DNA from: Alnus glutinosa
Lineage: Eukaryota > Streptophyta > Magnoliopsida > Fagales > Betulaceae
Assembly: GCF_958979055.1 (NCBI RefSeq)
Contig: NC_084888.1
Coordinates: forward strand, 7,983,501-8,047,500
Reading direction: 5' to 3'
Length of the DNA: 64,000 nucleotides
The position numbers and the translations under genes are program-made. Positions 37,701-47,478 of the stretch are shown in pieces. Position 1 is the first letter of the stretch; each line of letters opens with the position of its first letter. Below the pieces are notes generated by a model. It was not told where the DNA came from. It ran no database searches and worked only from the letters and a program-made list of their open reading frames with translations.

Positions 37701-38842
37701 CATGCCCAGAGTTCCATTTAAGGCCTGGCTAACCTCAATTACAGCAACCACACAAAAAGAACGCCTCGTGGTTTCGTGATTGTTGATGTCCTTGCCCATT
37801 TTTCTGACCTTTCCACTATCAACCTCACACCACAACCTTACTGTTCCATCTAAGCAGCATGTTAGCAGAACATCTCTTGGTGAATGTTTCGCATCTTTGA
37901 TCAATTGTCTTCCTGGTGACGGCCTCCATTGAATCATTGACACGGGCAGAGGATGACGTAGCTCAGATTTCACATAATCAGATTTTCCACTACTACAGCA
38001 TACCAACACGCATTTGCTGGCCGCATCAGCCATTGATCCTTCAATCTGCAGCTCACTAGGATAAGCTGCAGTGGCCAAAGGTCCCTCGATGGACCATGCT
38101 GCGGAAACAAGAGTCTGAGGACGCTCTGCTTTAAGCTTCCAAGCTATTTCCCATGACCTGTTGTTGTTTCTCCATAAAACCACCTCGATCCCACCGGCAA
38201 TTATCCCATCCCCACAGCCCGTCCATTTGATTGCCTCCACCTTCGTGGATTGTACAAGCACTGCATTCTGGCTCCAACAAAAAGAACCTGAATTAAGATT
38301 TCCAGACCAAAAAAAATTACGGCGAATCCAAAATGAGGTTTATCAGATTCTCATATTTCAGAAACTAAAAGCACAATTAATAATACAATGCTGGTCATTT
38401 TTGCTGATTGTACTCCAATAACGTTAGCTTAAAACTCTCACTTTTCTTGCTCAATTCCCTCGGCAACCAAACAGAAAATAACAATGAACGTACCTTCGAA
38501 CCTCGCAGAGTCATGCTCGAACAGCCAGACACAATTCTCCGCGGCGGCGGCGAGCTGGCCCGTGGAGGGCGTCGCCGGGGACCAAGAGACGGCAGCGAGT
38601 TCTGAGGCGGAGGGTTCGAACACCTGGCGGAAGATGGGGCCGATTAGGGTTTCTTCGGGGGACAGAGGGGAGGGGAAATGGGAGATGACAAGAAGAGAGG
38701 AGGCCGCGTAGGCCACCCATGAGTAGCCTGAGAAGTCGGGGGCGAAGTCGATGGTGGATCCGGGTGGTGAGGAACTAGTCGGGGCGGAAGGTATCGGCTC
38801 CGATGGGACGAGAGCGAGTGGGAGGTGCTCTGTCGGATCCAT
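22947..38842 (-). CDS. Rav1/DmX/rabconnectin-3-alpha homologue (V-ATPase assembly), 2550 aa
   Basis: Eighteen minus-strand exons: 38842-38494, 38260-35612, 34167-33732, 32924-32696, 31898-31734, 30951-30679, 30551-30306, 29656-29261, 29165-27759, 27611-27555, 27348-27264, 27021-26981, 26426-25998, 25252-25029, 24558-24428, 23706-23437, 23356-23178, 23033-22947. Every junction is GT-AG and in frame, giving 7653 nt. N-terminal WD40-type repeats include LLTCCLDGTVRLW and IMATGCFDGSLKLW (exon 2). The Rav1 C-like core spans about 1145-1450: MGVGFWFTNTTQLRARMEKLARF, KDPKDCALLYIALNRLQVL and KKAAALKNAYVLMSRHQLELAIAFFLLGGDTYSA-type sequence. C-terminal WD40 repeats (about 2255-2550) include FATAAVDGTVSTWQL, FLTGSKDGDVKLWDA and LTCGGDGTVKMVELR-stop. 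Homologues belong to the RAVE/rabconnectin complex that promotes V-ATPase V1-Vo assembly at endomembranes. From memory it corresponds to Arabidopsis At2g46560 and is of similar length. An in-frame ATG 45 bp upstream (38887) could be used instead. Confidence 0.92.
23855..23896. repeat. Poly(G) run of about 36 nt in intron 15 of the Rav1 homologue
   Basis: GGGGGGA followed by an unbroken G-run (23861-23896). In the transcript (minus strand) it is poly(C). Such a run is prone to assembly error and may form unusual DNA structures. Confidence 0.85.
25905..25929 (-). mobile_element. Tail-only retroposon insertion in Rav1-homologue intron 13
   Basis: The insert reads G, T-run, C, T-run, GATAAGT; its complement starts ACTTATCAAAAAAA. 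Flanking repeats are ATAAAGGCAAA (25894-25904) and ATAAAGGCGAA (25930-25940), one mismatch. Confidence 0.6.
31185..31665. mobile_element. Degenerate Mutator-like MITE with GC-rich core, Rav1-homologue intron 5
   Basis: The left arm (TATCAAATCACTCACTTGGTTC ... CCGTCATATTTTCC) is matched by the complement of the right arm (TGTCAAATCATCACTC...TTCAGTTCC ... CCGTCATATTTTCC), arms about 110 bp. The centre is GC-rich with CCACCCCCTCACC / GGGGGTGGT blocks, as in the element at 43.2-43.9 kb. No clean target duplication was found, so ends are approximate. Confidence 0.65.
32046..32065 (-). mobile_element. Tail-only retroposon insertion in Rav1-homologue intron 4
   Basis: A T-run followed by GATAGGTTAGGTG lies between ACTATATAT repeats (32037-32045 and 32066-32074). 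The complement ends CTATCAAAAAAA, matching the tail type seen at the other sites. The duplication is 9 bp and AT-rich, so this case is weaker. Confidence 0.45.
34698..34763 (-). mobile_element. Tail-only retroposon insertion with very long poly-A, intron 2
   Basis: A T-run of about 57 nt with one A is followed by ATGAG and bracketed by TAATGTGAAGGAG (34685-34697 and 34764-34776). The complement begins CTCATAAAAA, close to the ACTTAT(A/C)A tail type. Confidence 0.65.
35088..35207 (+). mobile_element. 5'-truncated LINE, 3' end only, in Rav1-homologue intron 2
   Basis: The text TTTCTTGTATACTTCGTGTGTACTAGGGGTGCC ... ACTTATAAAAATAAAATAAAAT is, from memory, the typical 3' untranslated end of L1-type LINEs in many eudicots. 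It ends in an A-rich tail, and ATATTTG at 35081-35087 and 35208-35214 is a candidate 7-bp duplication. It is the longest local copy ending in ACTTAT plus A, and so a model for the tail-only insertions. Confidence 0.65.
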
Positions 38843-38855
38843 GGCGGGGATTGGA

Positions 38856-38884
38856 TTTGGGTTTGGGTTTGGGTTTGGGTTTGG
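38856..38884. repeat. (GGGTTT)n hexamer repeat at the Rav1-homologue start
   Basis: Four to five GGGTTT units lie between two possible start codons (38887 and 38842) of the minus-strand gene. If translated they encode an Asn-Pro repeat (NPNPNPNPNPNP). It is not the plant telomere unit TTTAGGG. Confidence 0.8.
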
Positions 38885-38887
38885 CAT

Positions 38888-39755
38888 TGGTTCGGGTCGT
38901 GATCGGGAACAGAAGAAGATAGTGAGCGAAGTGGAACAGTTTTTATATTTACAAGTTAGAGAAGGGATACGTCGTCGTTTTTCTTCCCGTAGCCGTTTAC
39001 GTTTCAGCAGCGACTACCGGGGGTTTTAAGGCTACTTTTGTATTCCGCCAAGGCGGGCACCGTCGCTATAATTTAAAATTCATTTCCTTTCAAAAAGTAG
39101 TTACTTTTTGCTTATTTGTTAAAGTGATTTTTTTAATAAAAAAAAAAAATTCTACAAGTATAGACTGAAAAGATATGTCTACATTTTAAAACGTCATTCG
39201 TGTAAATTTCTTTCAGAAATTTTTTATATAAATACATCTATTATACGTCTTATTTTTAAATTTATTGTTGAATTTATATAACTTTTAATATAAGTTAAAT
39301 TTAAATTTAAGAAATTAACTAATTAAAAAAATAAATGAAAAGTTAGCAAGCATATATTTCTTTTAGAGAAATTATATAAATACATTTCTTATATATCTCA
39401 TTTAATTTATTATTGAATTTATATAACTTTTAATTTAAGTTAAATTTAAATTTAAGAAATTAACTTATTAAAAAAAAATTAATGAAAAGTTAGAAGCATA
39501 TGCTTGCGGGCTCTCGCATCTCTAACAACAAGAGTTGTTTTAAATGCTTGAAAAACCCTCACTTATATTTTAGCTATTCATTTTTTTTAATTCAAACTCT
39601 AGTATAATTATCTATTTTACCCATTTACTTTCTTTAAATATTATTTTCAATCATTTATTATTATTTTTTCACATTTTCACCTTTTTCTCACCCTCCCTTT
39701 TTTTAAATATTATTATATTAGTCCAAGAGGAAACTTTTATTTTAAAAGTTATGTC
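38888..39755. other. Promoter side of the Rav1 homologue, then AT-rich DNA
   Basis: The first about 150 bp is the likely 5' leader and promoter. After 39060 the DNA is very AT-rich. A direct duplication (TTATATAACTTTTAATNTAAGTTAAATTTAAATTTAAGAAATTAACT) occurs near 39275-39322 and 39418-39465, followed by AAAATTAATGAAAAGTTAG-like text in both copies. Confidence 0.45.
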
Positions 39756-39759
39756 AAGA

Positions 39760-41130
39760 GCATCTTCAGCAATAATAGTCAAAGTAGTTATTGAAAAAGT
39801 ACAATTCTTTATTTCAGCTATTATTTTTTTCATATTCTCTCCAACAGATTCTCTGTTCTACTATCTACTTGCATTTTAATATTATTTTATGTGAGAAAAA
39901 GTGTGAAAGAAATAAGGAGAGAAAGAGAGAGAGAGAGAGAAAGAAGGAAACGGGAGAGAGAAAATAATAAAAAAAACACTTTGCGGTGTGAATAGTAAAT
40001 AGACAGAAGAGCCTATTTACTATTTACTATTTACACTAGAAGGAAAAAAAAAAAAAAAAAAAATCTATTTTACCTATTCTGTTGGAGATGGAAAATGGCT
40101 CATAATAGTCAAATTGGACTATTATTAGCATTTTTTCTTCTCCAGCAGAATAGTCAGTTTAACCATTTTTCTAAACACATGAACAGTAAATAGGCAATAT
40201 TGCCTATATTACTGTTCATTTGTTTACATTTTTTTTTATTGATATTTTCTCCCTCTCCCTCAATTGATCTCTCTCTGTTCTCTATTCTCTACGTGAACAC
40301 GGCAAACAATAGCAGACCAGGGAGGGATAGATAGGAATCAGAGAGGGAGATTGAGAATGAGAAAGATAGAGATCGAGTGAGAGAAAGAGACATAGAGAGA
40401 GAGAGAGAGAGAGAGGGAGATCACAGGAGAAGGAGAGAATTGGATGACCCGTGACACAGAGGAGCCGATCAACAGTGGGCCATCGCTAGGGTTGGCAATT
40501 TTTGACACGACTCGCAAACCTGGCATGAATACAACATGAAAATACAGGGTTTGGGTAGTTGGGTTCGGGTCATAATCGGGTCAACTCGATTATGACCCGA
40601 TTAGAATCGTGTCTGGCGGGTTGATCCACCAACACGATTGCGACTCAGTTAAAAAAATTCCATCAACCCGCCAACCTGTTAATGACACGTTTATGACCTG
40701 TCAACTCGTTTACGACATTTTTTTAAAAAATTCTTAAAAAAATTACAATTGGGTTGACCAGTCCCAACCCGATTATTAATCAGGTTTTATTGGGGTTGCT
40801 AATCGGGTCGTACTCCAACCTGCCAACCCGACCCACAAACTCGAATTGCTAAGCATAGCCATTGCCGTGAACCCAACTGGGGTGATTTCCGGCGAACTAA
40901 GTGCGAAGTCCAGCCAATTTTCGATGGAAAACAATGAGGTTGGGGGAGATCGGAGAGTGAGAGAGAAATGAAAAAAAAATAATGAAAAAAATAAAGAAAA
41001 ATATTAAAAAAACAATATTTAAAGAAAACAAAGAGTAAACTGTTGGAGTGTGTTTAGAAAAATGATTAGCTAAAGTAGATATTTGCACTTTTTCAGTAGC
41101 TATTTTAACTTTTCTTGCTAGAGATGCTTA
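39760..41130. mobile_element. Nested transposon block with matching outer inverted ends
   Basis: The left end AGAGCATCTTCAGCAATAATAGTCAAAGTAG and the complement of the right end AAGCATCTCTAGCAAGAAAAGTTAAAATAG match over about 50 bp. Inside, around 40075-40160, lies a second foldback (TTCTGTTGGAGATGGAAAATGG / TTCTTCTCCAGCAGAATAG). Another inner piece (40490-40850) is rich in GGGTTCGGGTCATAATCGGGTC words and resembles the sequence near 46.6 kb. A (GA)n tract lies at 40389-40413. AGAGCATCTCCAGCA-type termini are common in plant hAT-like MITEs, but I could not define target duplications. Confidence 0.55.
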
Positions 41131-41389
41131 GAGGGATAAATTACCTAATAATAGCTAAATATAGCTATTATAAACAATTTAAAAGCTCTGCTGAATATAT
41201 TATGAGAAAACGTTAAACTAATGAAAAAAACGAAAACTTGGTAGCAAAGCCCTTTGCCAGGAATCTCCCTCCATTTCAAAATAACTTTCTAGAGTTAAAA
41301 GAGGCTCCAAAGGGACGAGGGGCTTGTAGAAAGCTCAAGTTTTTAGATATATGAATTTTAAAGCTTTTATTATTATTATTATTTTATAA

Positions 41390-42759
41390 GTACATCAATA
41401 GATAAATTACTACAAAGAACAATAAAGGATTGGGCAACCCGACAAAAAACCTCAAAGTAACCTCATCAATGCGGAAAAACTAAATTAAAAATGAATGTAT
41501 CAAATTAATGATGCAGCCGTATAGATTTTTGGCATGAACACTAAGAAGATTGGTCACCAATTATGGCAATAAGGTAAGGCGCACTAGGAATGGCACAGCC
41601 TAGAGGCACAAGAAGGCATGAGGATCCTCTCCAGTTGAAAGCAACTGGAGAGGAGCCGGTCCTTTATAACATAAGGGTATAATTGTCAAAATAAAAAGTG
41701 AAATTACAATTATACCTTTATGTTATAAAGGACCAGCTCCTCTCCAATTGCTTCCAACTAGAGAGGATCCTAATCCTACAAGAAGGGCCACAACTTCAAA
41801 AGGTCCAATAACTCATTCTGTAGCTAGCAAAGAAACAATTGTAGCAACTCACCCAGAGGGAAACCATCGCAGTAGAGAAGACACTGATGAAGGTCAAATC
41901 GAAGCCCACTGAGGGAAACACCAACACGAAGTTCAGATAACACTACAAAACGATCTGCAACCAAATCGAGAGAGCACCAAAGATGGTGGTGATGGCATGA
42001 AAAGCCCTAAATAAACTAGGAAAAGCAAGTAAAATCATGGAACATAACACTGGCAATTGGCGTGGCGAAGGAAGGTGGAGTTTGCCATGCGTGTAAGCCA
42101 CTCGCCAACAACTAAAGATCGCGTCGGTGATGGTTGCCGAGAGGAAGAAGAACACCACGAGAGACTGGTGGCAGCGGTGGAAGTCATCACGCGTGGTGTA
42201 TGGCTGTCCATGCGTCAGTGCATGTGGGACACGCACCCGCGAGTAAGATCTACTCGTCGGCACGTGTGGGACATTCTCCAGCGTGTGTTGGTCGGACGAA
42301 GAAGTTGCTGATGGCAGAGCGAAGCGGAGAGACCCGGGATCACGGAGGAATGAAGCTTCTTGAAGTGGACAGATCTGAATTTGAAAAAATCAAATCCAAC
42401 AACTTCAATAAGGGGGTGGATCCGAGGCTAAGAACGACATGAGTAGGCTGAAACCAGACCATCTACAGTGGAGGAGAAGCCATCAATGATGTTGAACCGA
42501 GATGTATCGCTAAAGACGATGGATAAGACCTCCGGAGATGCAGATAAGACATCCGATGAGGTAGTTTGAGCCTCAAAAAAGGCGAAAAAAAGGAGGAGGA
42601 AGGGAATAGACAAAAAAGGGGATGAGGAGGGAGTGGGTTTCACTTCCTTCTCCTCGATAGCCATGGGAGATTTTGTGGTTGTCTTCGTGAGAGAGAAGAA
42701 CGAATTTATGTGAATAGCATAACTCATAATTGGCTTTGATGTACATGAGCTTGAAAGCT
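41390..42759 (-). repeat. Probable LINE-derived DNA, no clear ends
   Basis: The segment continues away from a LINE reverse-transcriptase remnant at 42760-42920 and is GC-richer than its surroundings. No long frame is conserved. It is interrupted by the foldback at 41621-41771. Class assignment rests on the neighbouring remnant only. Confidence 0.4.
41621..41771. mobile_element. Short foldback MITE with AGGATCCTCTC ends
   Basis: Left arm AGGATCCTCTCCAGTTG ... GGTCCTTTATAACATAAGG ... TATAATTGT; right arm is its complement with few mismatches (AGGATCCTCTCTAGTTGG ... GGTCCTTTATAACATAAAGG ... TATAATTGT). Arms are about 70 bp around an approximately 15-bp loop. Confidence 0.8.
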
Positions 42760-42920
42760 TGAACTCAAAGGGTAAGAGTCTAAAGACATTGGAAACAACT
42801 TTTAAGTGAAAATAAAAGCCTCATTCAACTCCCACATTTTCTTGATACCAAGACCTCCAACTGATTTTGGAGCACAAATGGTGTCCCAATGTAACTCTAA
42901 AGAAGATCATAAAAATTGAA
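42760..42920 (-). pseudogene. LINE reverse transcriptase remnant
   Basis: On the minus strand the translation LHWDTICAPKSVGGLGIKKMWELNEAFIF followed by a stop is visible at about 42905-42810. The W-TIC-PK-GGLGI pattern is the conserved segment near the C-terminus of plant L1-type LINE reverse transcriptase polyproteins. The rest of the ORF is lost. Confidence 0.7.
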
Positions 42921-43225
42921 AGCGTAATAGCTACATCGTTTGTCTTTCCTATTGATAATTTGATATGGATCTATATATATATAAAAGATAATTGATATGG
43001 ACCATCAAATTCTTTACACGCGAGATGTGCGGTACTTTTGTTTACCGGATGTAAGTTGGATTCCAATGAAAAACTCCATGAAAACTCTTTAAAGTATTAC
43101 TATTTAATAAACTACTATACGACTATCATATAATTGTAATAATGTGACAGTGAAAATTAACTATAATTTTTTTTTTCCTACAAATCTTGTTGATCCTAAA
43201 ATTATAAACGTCTATTAAAATAATA

Positions 43226-43942
43226 GGGATAATTGCACCACTGGTCCTTGTGGTATGCCATAATTATTTTTCACTCCCTATGGTTCAAAAAGTTCATAGG
43301 AGGTCCTTGTGGTAAGCAATAATTACAAATCGATCCCTAGAGTTAAATTTCATTAAAATTTTTGACAGATTCTGTTAAATGCCACGTCAGCGCCACGTCA
43401 AACCAATAAGATGACGACACATGTCCATCTGAATAAAAAAAAAATTTATTAAAAAATAAATAAATAAACTTTTTTTTTAAAAAAAAAAAAAAAAAAAATG
43501 GGGAGGGGTGGCACGCGGCCTTCCCAGTGGTCGAGGGTGGTGCGCAACCACCCCCAATGGCCTGAGGGTTGCCGCGCGCCACCTCCGGCCACCTCTGGGG
43601 GTGGCTGCACACCCACCCTCGGCGGCCACTGGGGGTGGTTGGGCCACCCCTTTTCCCTTCCCTTTTTTTTTTTTTTTGTTTGGTTTTAAAAAATAAGTAT
43701 ATTTATTTATTTTTTAATAAATTTATATTTGTTTATTCAGATGGACACTTATCGCCATCTTATTGGTTTGATGTGGCGTTGACGTGGCATTTAATAGAAT
43801 TTGTCAAAAATTTTAATGGAATTTGACTTCAGAGATTAATTTGTAATTATTGTTCCCACAATAACTTTCCATAAACTTTTTGAACCACAGGGAGTGAAAA
43901 ATAATTATGACATACCACAGAGACCAATGGTACAATTATCCC
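43226..43942. mobile_element. 717-bp Mutator-like MITE with 9-bp duplication
   Basis: The inverted repeats are about 200 bp: GGGATAATTGCACCACTGGTCC at the left and, on the complement of the right end, GGGATAATTGTACCATTGGTCT. Both arms continue through CACTCCCTATGGTTCAAAAAG-like text, then GTCAA...ACCAATAAGATG and a poly(A)/poly(T) pair, closing on a GC-rich core with GGGGGTGGTTGG. The element is flanked by AAAATAATA (43217-43225 and 43943-43951). Some frames are open through the core, but they are palindromic and have no resemblance to known proteins. Confidence 0.88.
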
Positions 43943-43951
43943 AAAATAATA

Positions 43952-44897
43952 TTACTCAACTCATTAAGAGAGCTCAACTAACGGCATAATCCCACAAAAT
44001 GGATTTGATGGGTCAAATAATCCTAAACCTTCTCCTTATAAAAAGAAGAAAATAAGTATAATTAGATTTGGGTTAAATTCCAAACTTAAAAGGATGAGAT
44101 AAACGTTTAAGCTACAAGCCTACAATATATATATATATATATATATATTTTCAAAATAGTTGTTCGTAATCTGGTTGAATCAGTCTGGTGAGGTTCTGGA
44201 AGCACAGCACCGGTCTCATTCGCCGTCTTTGTCTTCACTGACTTCCCCTCTTGACTCTGACTGGAAAATTGAGCACCATAGCATACTATAATACTACCGT
44301 GCCTTGCAAAAATTTGAAACGTGAACGCCATCTCTCTGCAAATTACATGAATATTGTAATATTCCAATCAAGAATTCTGGAAAATGCTGCCAAATTTAGT
44401 TAGGCGCATGCAACGGCGGCATCCAGTCTCTTCAGCCAGTTACGGGAAAATTGCAATTGAGGTCCCATAATTTATAGAACTTATAATAAGCATAATATAT
44501 ATATATATATATATATATATCAAGGCACATAGAGCTCATGCATGTAGGTTCCACACCAAATACATCTCGGTGTAGGATTGATGTAGAGTATATATATATA
44601 ATTGAAAATGAAAATATTAGAAAACTGAATTTTTTTATTGATAAAAAAGTCATAATCATTTTTCGCACCAAGTATACATACAAGTACAACAGATAATTAA
44701 TCAAAATCGTGGAGCCTAATCTACGATCTAATGCAATTCTGTAAGTTAATTATATGCAAACCGAAAATGGTTTTTTTTTTCTTAGCTTTTATCCTAAAGA
44801 TGATCTAATTAATAATTCATTATTTGATATTTGTACTTCATCTGGTATCTACTAGCTAGCCCACTAGGTATTATAAGCGATTTTCTATATATTCTCC
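43952..44897. other. Intergenic DNA with TA microsatellites
   Basis: (TA)n tracts occur at about 44125-44148 and 44496-44520. A minus-strand frame at 44340-44150 (MAFTFQIFARHG...) has no recognisable family and is left out. Confidence 0.45.
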
Positions 44898-46111
44898 TTA
44901 CGAAATCCAATCACATTCTACAGGAAAGTTAACAGGATCATATGCCATGGTTTCATCATCTAAGGTGAAACTGTCACGATCAAGGAGTAGTGGGTCATTG
45001 ATGGGAGAGACAAGATCAAGGTGACGAAGATTCATGAGGATGCCCAACAGCTGATCTCTTTGTTTCTGCGAGTCCGAAACTTGAGCTCTGACAGATTCCA
45101 ACTGCAATTTGATTTCCTGAACCATCTTCTGCAAATGGAAAATGGATCCAACGCTGCCATAAACAGGGTCTCTGAGCCTTGCTGTTGCTTCATAGACCAT
45201 TGCTTTGACAGCATCCTCCCTCTTTGTCTCCTCCACTATCTAAGACCAAAACAAACATACCCATATCAGCTTAGATCGATGATGTAGTTCTCAACTACAA
45301 AAATATTCAGTGTCATAAAGGAGAAGAGTTGGCTTTGCTATGCAACTTTATCACCGTTAGATCACTGATACAAGATGTGAACTCATGATTTTTTACTTTA
45401 ATATCGTATTAAATCATCCCTTATCTCGAAAGTTTAAACTGACATGAAAAAGTGAATTTAATCGTTTAATTTTTTTTATTTTTATTTTTTTTTTTTTTTA
45501 TGACCAAAAATCCTGTAAAGCAGTAACATTTCGTGTGCCCACCCTTACCACCCTTAAGAAGTAACTCGTAATCCATACTACACGCCCCTCTTTGCATGGA
45601 CCAGGTTGAGTTGAGAGCTTCGCCTAAGAGCTGGCCCCTCGACATCGGTTTCACCTCTAAAATGGGGGCTGAATTTGGGAATGGATAATCCCAAGTGACC
45701 CTTTAACCATAGGACAAGGATCTTCCGATTAGATAAATAAAAACCAATTTTATCCCTAAAATAAAACTAACCGGATCCTCTGAAGAACGGGAGAGGATCC
45801 AAATGCTTAACGATGAGCCAACCCCATGGAGCTTTATCATTTAATTTTATATTCTAATAATCTGTACTATAACAAATGATATGTACCAGAATGATAATCG
45901 AAAACTTTAATGGACAAAACTTTGTCACCTTTATCATTTTAGCGACATTGCTGGCACCAAACACTCTATGCACGCCAGCAAACTTCTCCACGTCATCACC
46001 TGGGAAGTAGGGCGCAAGCAAGCAATCACTGTCGCATTTTCGGCGGAGCATCCTACAGGCGGCGCACGGTTGAAGGGCCCTGGTGCCTCCGGCCAGCACT
46101 TGGAAACCCAT
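44898..46111 (-). CDS. LBD: LOB-domain transcription factor, class I, 174 aa
   Basis: Minus-strand exons are 46111-45929 and 45239-44898. The donor AAAG/GTGACA and acceptor CTTAG/ATAGTG join in phase 0, giving 174 residues. The LOB zinc-finger-like motif CX2CX6CX3C is complete at residues 16-30 (CAACRMLRRKCDSDC), followed by LLAPYFPGDD. The GAS block (FAGVHRVFGASNVAKMIK, 45-61) runs across the intron position typical for the family. The second exon supplies the ETKREDAVKAMVYEATARLRDPVYGSVG segment, as in class I LBD proteins, then a heptad-like region (about 95-125). LBD proteins bind DNA in the nucleus and act in organ boundaries and lateral organ development; which subgroup this one belongs to I could not decide. 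The C-terminus (DETMAYDPVNFPVECDWIS) is acidic. Confidence 0.92.
45471..45828 (-). mobile_element. Diverged SINE copy, interrupted by a short foldback
   Basis: On the minus strand the head near 45828 reads GGGGTTGGCTCATCGTTAAG, then a piece with GGATCCTCTCC ... AGAGGATCC inverted ends interrupts it, and the 3' half resumes with GGTCCATGC, GGATTACGAG, GGGTGGGCACACGAAATG and a poly(A) tail (T-run 45471-45499). The 3' half aligns by eye with the SINE at 5136-5350. It sits inside the LBD gene intron (45240-45928). Confidence 0.5.
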
Positions 46112-47478
46112 ATTTTGGAGGGTCAAAAACGTTGCAGTGTGGAGAAAATTGTTGGAAGCTGTTATATAAACAGGATGATGAGAATTAGTTGCGGAGAGGA
46201 TGATAGGAACGGCTAGTTTGTTTGGGTGCTAAAAAGTTCAAAAAGTCAAACGCGAGGAAGATGTGGGGGACGAGGCGGCCACTTGAGGACGCTTTAGATG
46301 ATCAATTTTGTTGAAAAATGTGGTGCCTCACTGTTGGGACAGTGGACCTAACTGTAGTGGACCAAACAGTTAGTCGCTATCCCAACAAGGAAATTTCCCA
46401 CCGTGTGACATCCAAATTCTCCCTAAACTGCTGTCTAATTTGAAAATGGGTGCTATTTAGTTTGGACTTGTGAAGTACTTTTGTTTCTTTAGTGAGCACA
46501 TGTAAAGCCTTTATTTTATTTTATTATTATTATTATTTTTGGCTTGAACCTAATATGAAATTAGTGGATTAAGGTTGAAGGGTTTGATTTGTTTCATTTA
46601 ATGGGTCGGTTAAGGTTGACTTGTATGGTTTTATATCACCCTTCGACACGACTTACGAACCCGGCACAAATTCAACATAGAAATGGGTCGAATTAGGGTT
46701 AAGAAGTTCGAACGTTTAATTAAATTGGTCGGATTAGGATTAACCTATATAGTCTTATACTTATGTTTCAATATAATTCAAGTCTGACGTGCCGTATGAT
46801 GCTATTGGGGACCATCGTCAAGTAAGTTTCAATCCTTGAGATAAGATCCGACTCAGCCTCCTGGTCAAACTTGTTTTTCGGAAATTTTCCTCTTCCTTCC
46901 AATTCTTGATGTAGAAAAATATTACCTGTTTTGATTTTCATGGGAACCTTTGGTTCAACTCCCACGTGTTTTTCACCATTTTGTTTTTGGTGATTACTTC
47001 TACCGAAATCTTGGACTGTGAATGGACTGCAGGCTGTCCTTGAAATTGGAAATTTTTCTCATATGAAGGAAGTGAGAAGTAATGTGAAGATTTGTCAAGG
47101 CCAGTCTCAACTTTACAACTTTGGATGTCGGCTTAAAAAAGAAAAAGAAAAAAAGAAATGTGTAACAACCAGAATGTTGTTTGTTTCCAAAGAGAATGAA
47201 AATAACTAGAGAAAAAAAAAAAAACCCAGCATGACAAAGTGCAAATCCAAACTATATATATTCACTAGCATATGAGCTTTTTTATCCAGTGAACAAATTC
47301 GATATTTAATAAGAATTTTAATTTAACCAAATGAGAAAATACAAGAACATAGAAAAGTGGAAATTAAATATTAAGAAATAAGAACAAAAACTGTAAGAGC
47401 TTTATCTTTACATAATGTAACACAACAAAAACTGGGGTCAGTGAGTAAAGGAGAGCAGAGAGGGAATCTTATTCTTGA
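46112..47478. other. LBD promoter side and intergenic repeat DNA
   Basis: The first 150 bp is the probable leader of the LBD gene. The segment 46590-46760 carries GGGTCGGTTAAGG / CGACACGACTTACGAACCCGGCACAAATTCAACAT words resembling 40490-40700 (CGACTCGCAAACCTGGCATGAATACAACAT), so both are copies of one repeat family. No gene recognised. Confidence 0.5.

Noticed and set aside
38856-38884. Interstitial telomere repeat
   Set aside because: The unit is GGGTTT, not the plant telomere TTTAGGG.
42057-42727. Frames with moderately GC-rich composition
   Set aside because: They sit in LINE-derived DNA beside a reverse-transcriptase remnant and resemble no host gene.
43343-43826. Several overlapping open frames on both strands
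   Set aside because: They lie in the palindromic GC-rich core of the MITE at 43226-43942; openness in many frames follows from composition.
44107-44367. Minus-strand frame MAFTFQIFARHGS...
   Set aside because: No known family, no splice or promoter evidence, and its end runs into a TA microsatellite.
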